This document shows, in pieces, positions 4,964-5,584 of a stretch of DNA of 5,584 nucleotides. Origin of the DNA: Calditrichaceae bacterium. Lineage in GTDB: Bacteria > Calditrichota > Calditrichia > Calditrichales > Calditrichaceae. The stretch covers positions 1 to 5,584 of the forward strand of contig JAUXGF010000224.1 in assembly GCA_030622395.1 (NCBI GenBank), written 5' to 3'. The number at the start of each line of letters is the position of its first letter. The first letter of the stretch is position 1. The notes under the pieces are model-generated. The model had not been told where the DNA came from. It was given only the letters and a program-made list of their open reading frames with translations, and made no database searches. Both the position numbers and the translations under genes were made by a program.

Positions 4964-5506
4964 TTACTTCTCTCCGCGCTGAACAAGAAAATAATGCCGG
5001 CGGACTTTTTCGATAATGTTTTCATCCATCATCTTTTTAACTAATAAACGAGCGTCCGCTGTACTTTTGCCTAAAACTTCAGCTATCTGCTGGAGGGTTA
5101 CGCCTTTTGATTGCCTGCTGAATAATTCGATTAATTGTTGGCGGTCATCTTTAGATTTATTTTTAGTTATGATTGTTTTTGGGGCGGGTTTTGCAGCTTG
5201 CTTATTTTTATTGATTCGTTTTTTTTCGCTTTTATCAAATTTGTTTACCAGTTTTATTACGTCATCATAAGGACGGGGAATAACGTGCGTCGAAACTAAT
5301 TCCCCAATCCGTTCAGCGGCGGCGGCGCCAGCGTCAACAGCAGCCTGACAGGCGTCAAGATCTCCCTGCACGATTACTGTTACTATTGCCGAACCGACTT
5401 TTTGTTTTGCTATCAAGCGCACTTTAGCCGCTTTTAGCATAGCGTCGGCAGCTTCCACCGCGGCGACCAAACCTCTTGTTTCTATAAAACCATAAGCTAA
5501 TGCCAT
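4964..5506 (-). CDS. BMC-H shell protein fused to a lysine-rich linker and C-terminal winged helix
   Basis: This shell protein has a DNA-binding-like tail; residues are counted from the upstream in-frame TTG at 5524. The BMC-H domain (about 7-90) resembles EutM: ALAYGFIETRGLVAAVEAADAMLKAAKVRL, pore loop KVGSA (42-46), and [29 protein letters not shown]. Residues 91-128 form a basic linker with 12 Lys and 2 Arg against 4 acidic residues. The tail (about 128-182) reads as a winged helix: helix RQQLIELFSRQ, helix TLQQIAEVLG, recognition-type helix STADARLLVKKMMDENI, then an IIEKVRRHYFLV strand pair. In BMC-H hexamers the termini are usually on the cytosolic concave face, so six winged helices would project outward. 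The ATG at 5506 (MALAYGF) matches family starts, though it has no clear ribosome-binding site. The gene abuts the ParA gene. An adaptor for DNA or ParA is inferred; a transcription regulator or simple protein-protein domain is possible. Confidence 0.88.
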   Translation of the reverse strand: MALAYGFIETRGLVAAVEAADAMLKAAKVRLIAKQKVGSAIVTVIVQGDLDACQAAVDAGAAAAERIGELVSTHVIPRPYDDVIKLVNKFDKSEKKRINKNKQAAKPAPKTIITKNKSKDDRQQLIELFSRQSKGVTLQQIAEVLGKSTADARLLVKKMMDENIIEKVRRHYFLVQRGEK

Positions 5507-5584
5507 AATGTGTAAATTAAACAAATATTTAGATTACAATCAAGCGTTAAAACAACTATCCGGTAATGCCTCGGTTTCGGATGC
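5507..5584 (-). promoter_or_regulatory. Upstream region of the first visible operon gene
   Basis: This AT-rich stretch precedes the shell-winged-helix gene. On the operon strand TTGATT and TTAATT lie 17 bases apart and could be weak promoter boxes. It is not possible to tell whether the operon begins here or continues from upstream genes beyond the window. Short open frames reaching in from the edge end at TGA (5542-5540) or TAG (5558-5556) and are too short to identify. Confidence 0.2.

Noticed and set aside
4964..5524. Start of the shell-winged-helix gene at 5524
   Set aside because: The codon there is TTG without a ribosome-binding site and adds six residues not found in BMC-H proteins. 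The ATG at 5506 gives the usual family N-terminus.
5540..5584. Possible C-terminal end of an upstream gene (ASETEALPDSCFNA followed by TGA)
   Set aside because: Only 14 codons are visible and other frames are equally open, so coding status cannot be judged.

Overview
The window carries a bacterial microcompartment (BMC) operon, all on the minus strand. Transcription runs from the right edge to the left: BMC-H shell protein with a C-terminal winged-helix domain, ParA-type ATPase, short EutQ N-terminal-like protein, EutD-type phosphotransacetylase, EutM-like hexameric shell protein, and CoA-acylating aldehyde dehydrogenase (EutE/PduP family). The last four follow the Q-D-M-E order of the enteric ethanolamine operon (eutSPQTDMNE...), without eutT or eutN. 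The places of eutS (shell) and eutP (P-loop NTPase) are taken by a shell-winged-helix fusion and a ParA ATPase.

Biochemically, the dehydrogenase would turn an aldehyde made inside the shell into acyl-CoA, regenerating CoA and NADH chemistry in the lumen. The phosphotransacetylase would then convert acyl-CoA to acyl-phosphate for ATP formation. The EutM-like protein forms shell facets. No aldehyde-generating signature enzyme, BMC-P pentamer or acetate kinase is visible, so the substrate cannot be named from this window.

The most interesting part is the first gene pair. The fusion and the ParA gene abut as TAA-ATG, while every later junction is separated. Because BMC-H C-termini are expected to face the cytosol, the winged helix and its lysine-rich linker could contact DNA and/or the ATPase. 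My hypothesis is a BMC positioning or partitioning system in which a shell subunit is itself the adaptor, unlike the carboxysome McdA/McdB pair, where the adaptor is a separate protein.

The spacers are unusually busy. The eutD-eutM gap holds a 219-bp nested inverted repeat (2015-2233), and the eutQ-eutD gap holds a 143-bp one (3436-3578) plus a degenerate 8-mer repeat. The parA-eutQ gap is a degenerate T/C-rich satellite with short palindromes. A 10-bp hairpin separates eutM from eutE, and the left edge has a G-rich repeat-like stretch.

The moderately AT-rich base composition, weak or absent Shine-Dalgarno sites at several starts and abundance of short palindromic intergenic repeats suggest an uncultured anaerobic or fermentative bacterium, possibly of the Omnitrophota or a neighbouring candidate phylum. 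That placement is impression only.
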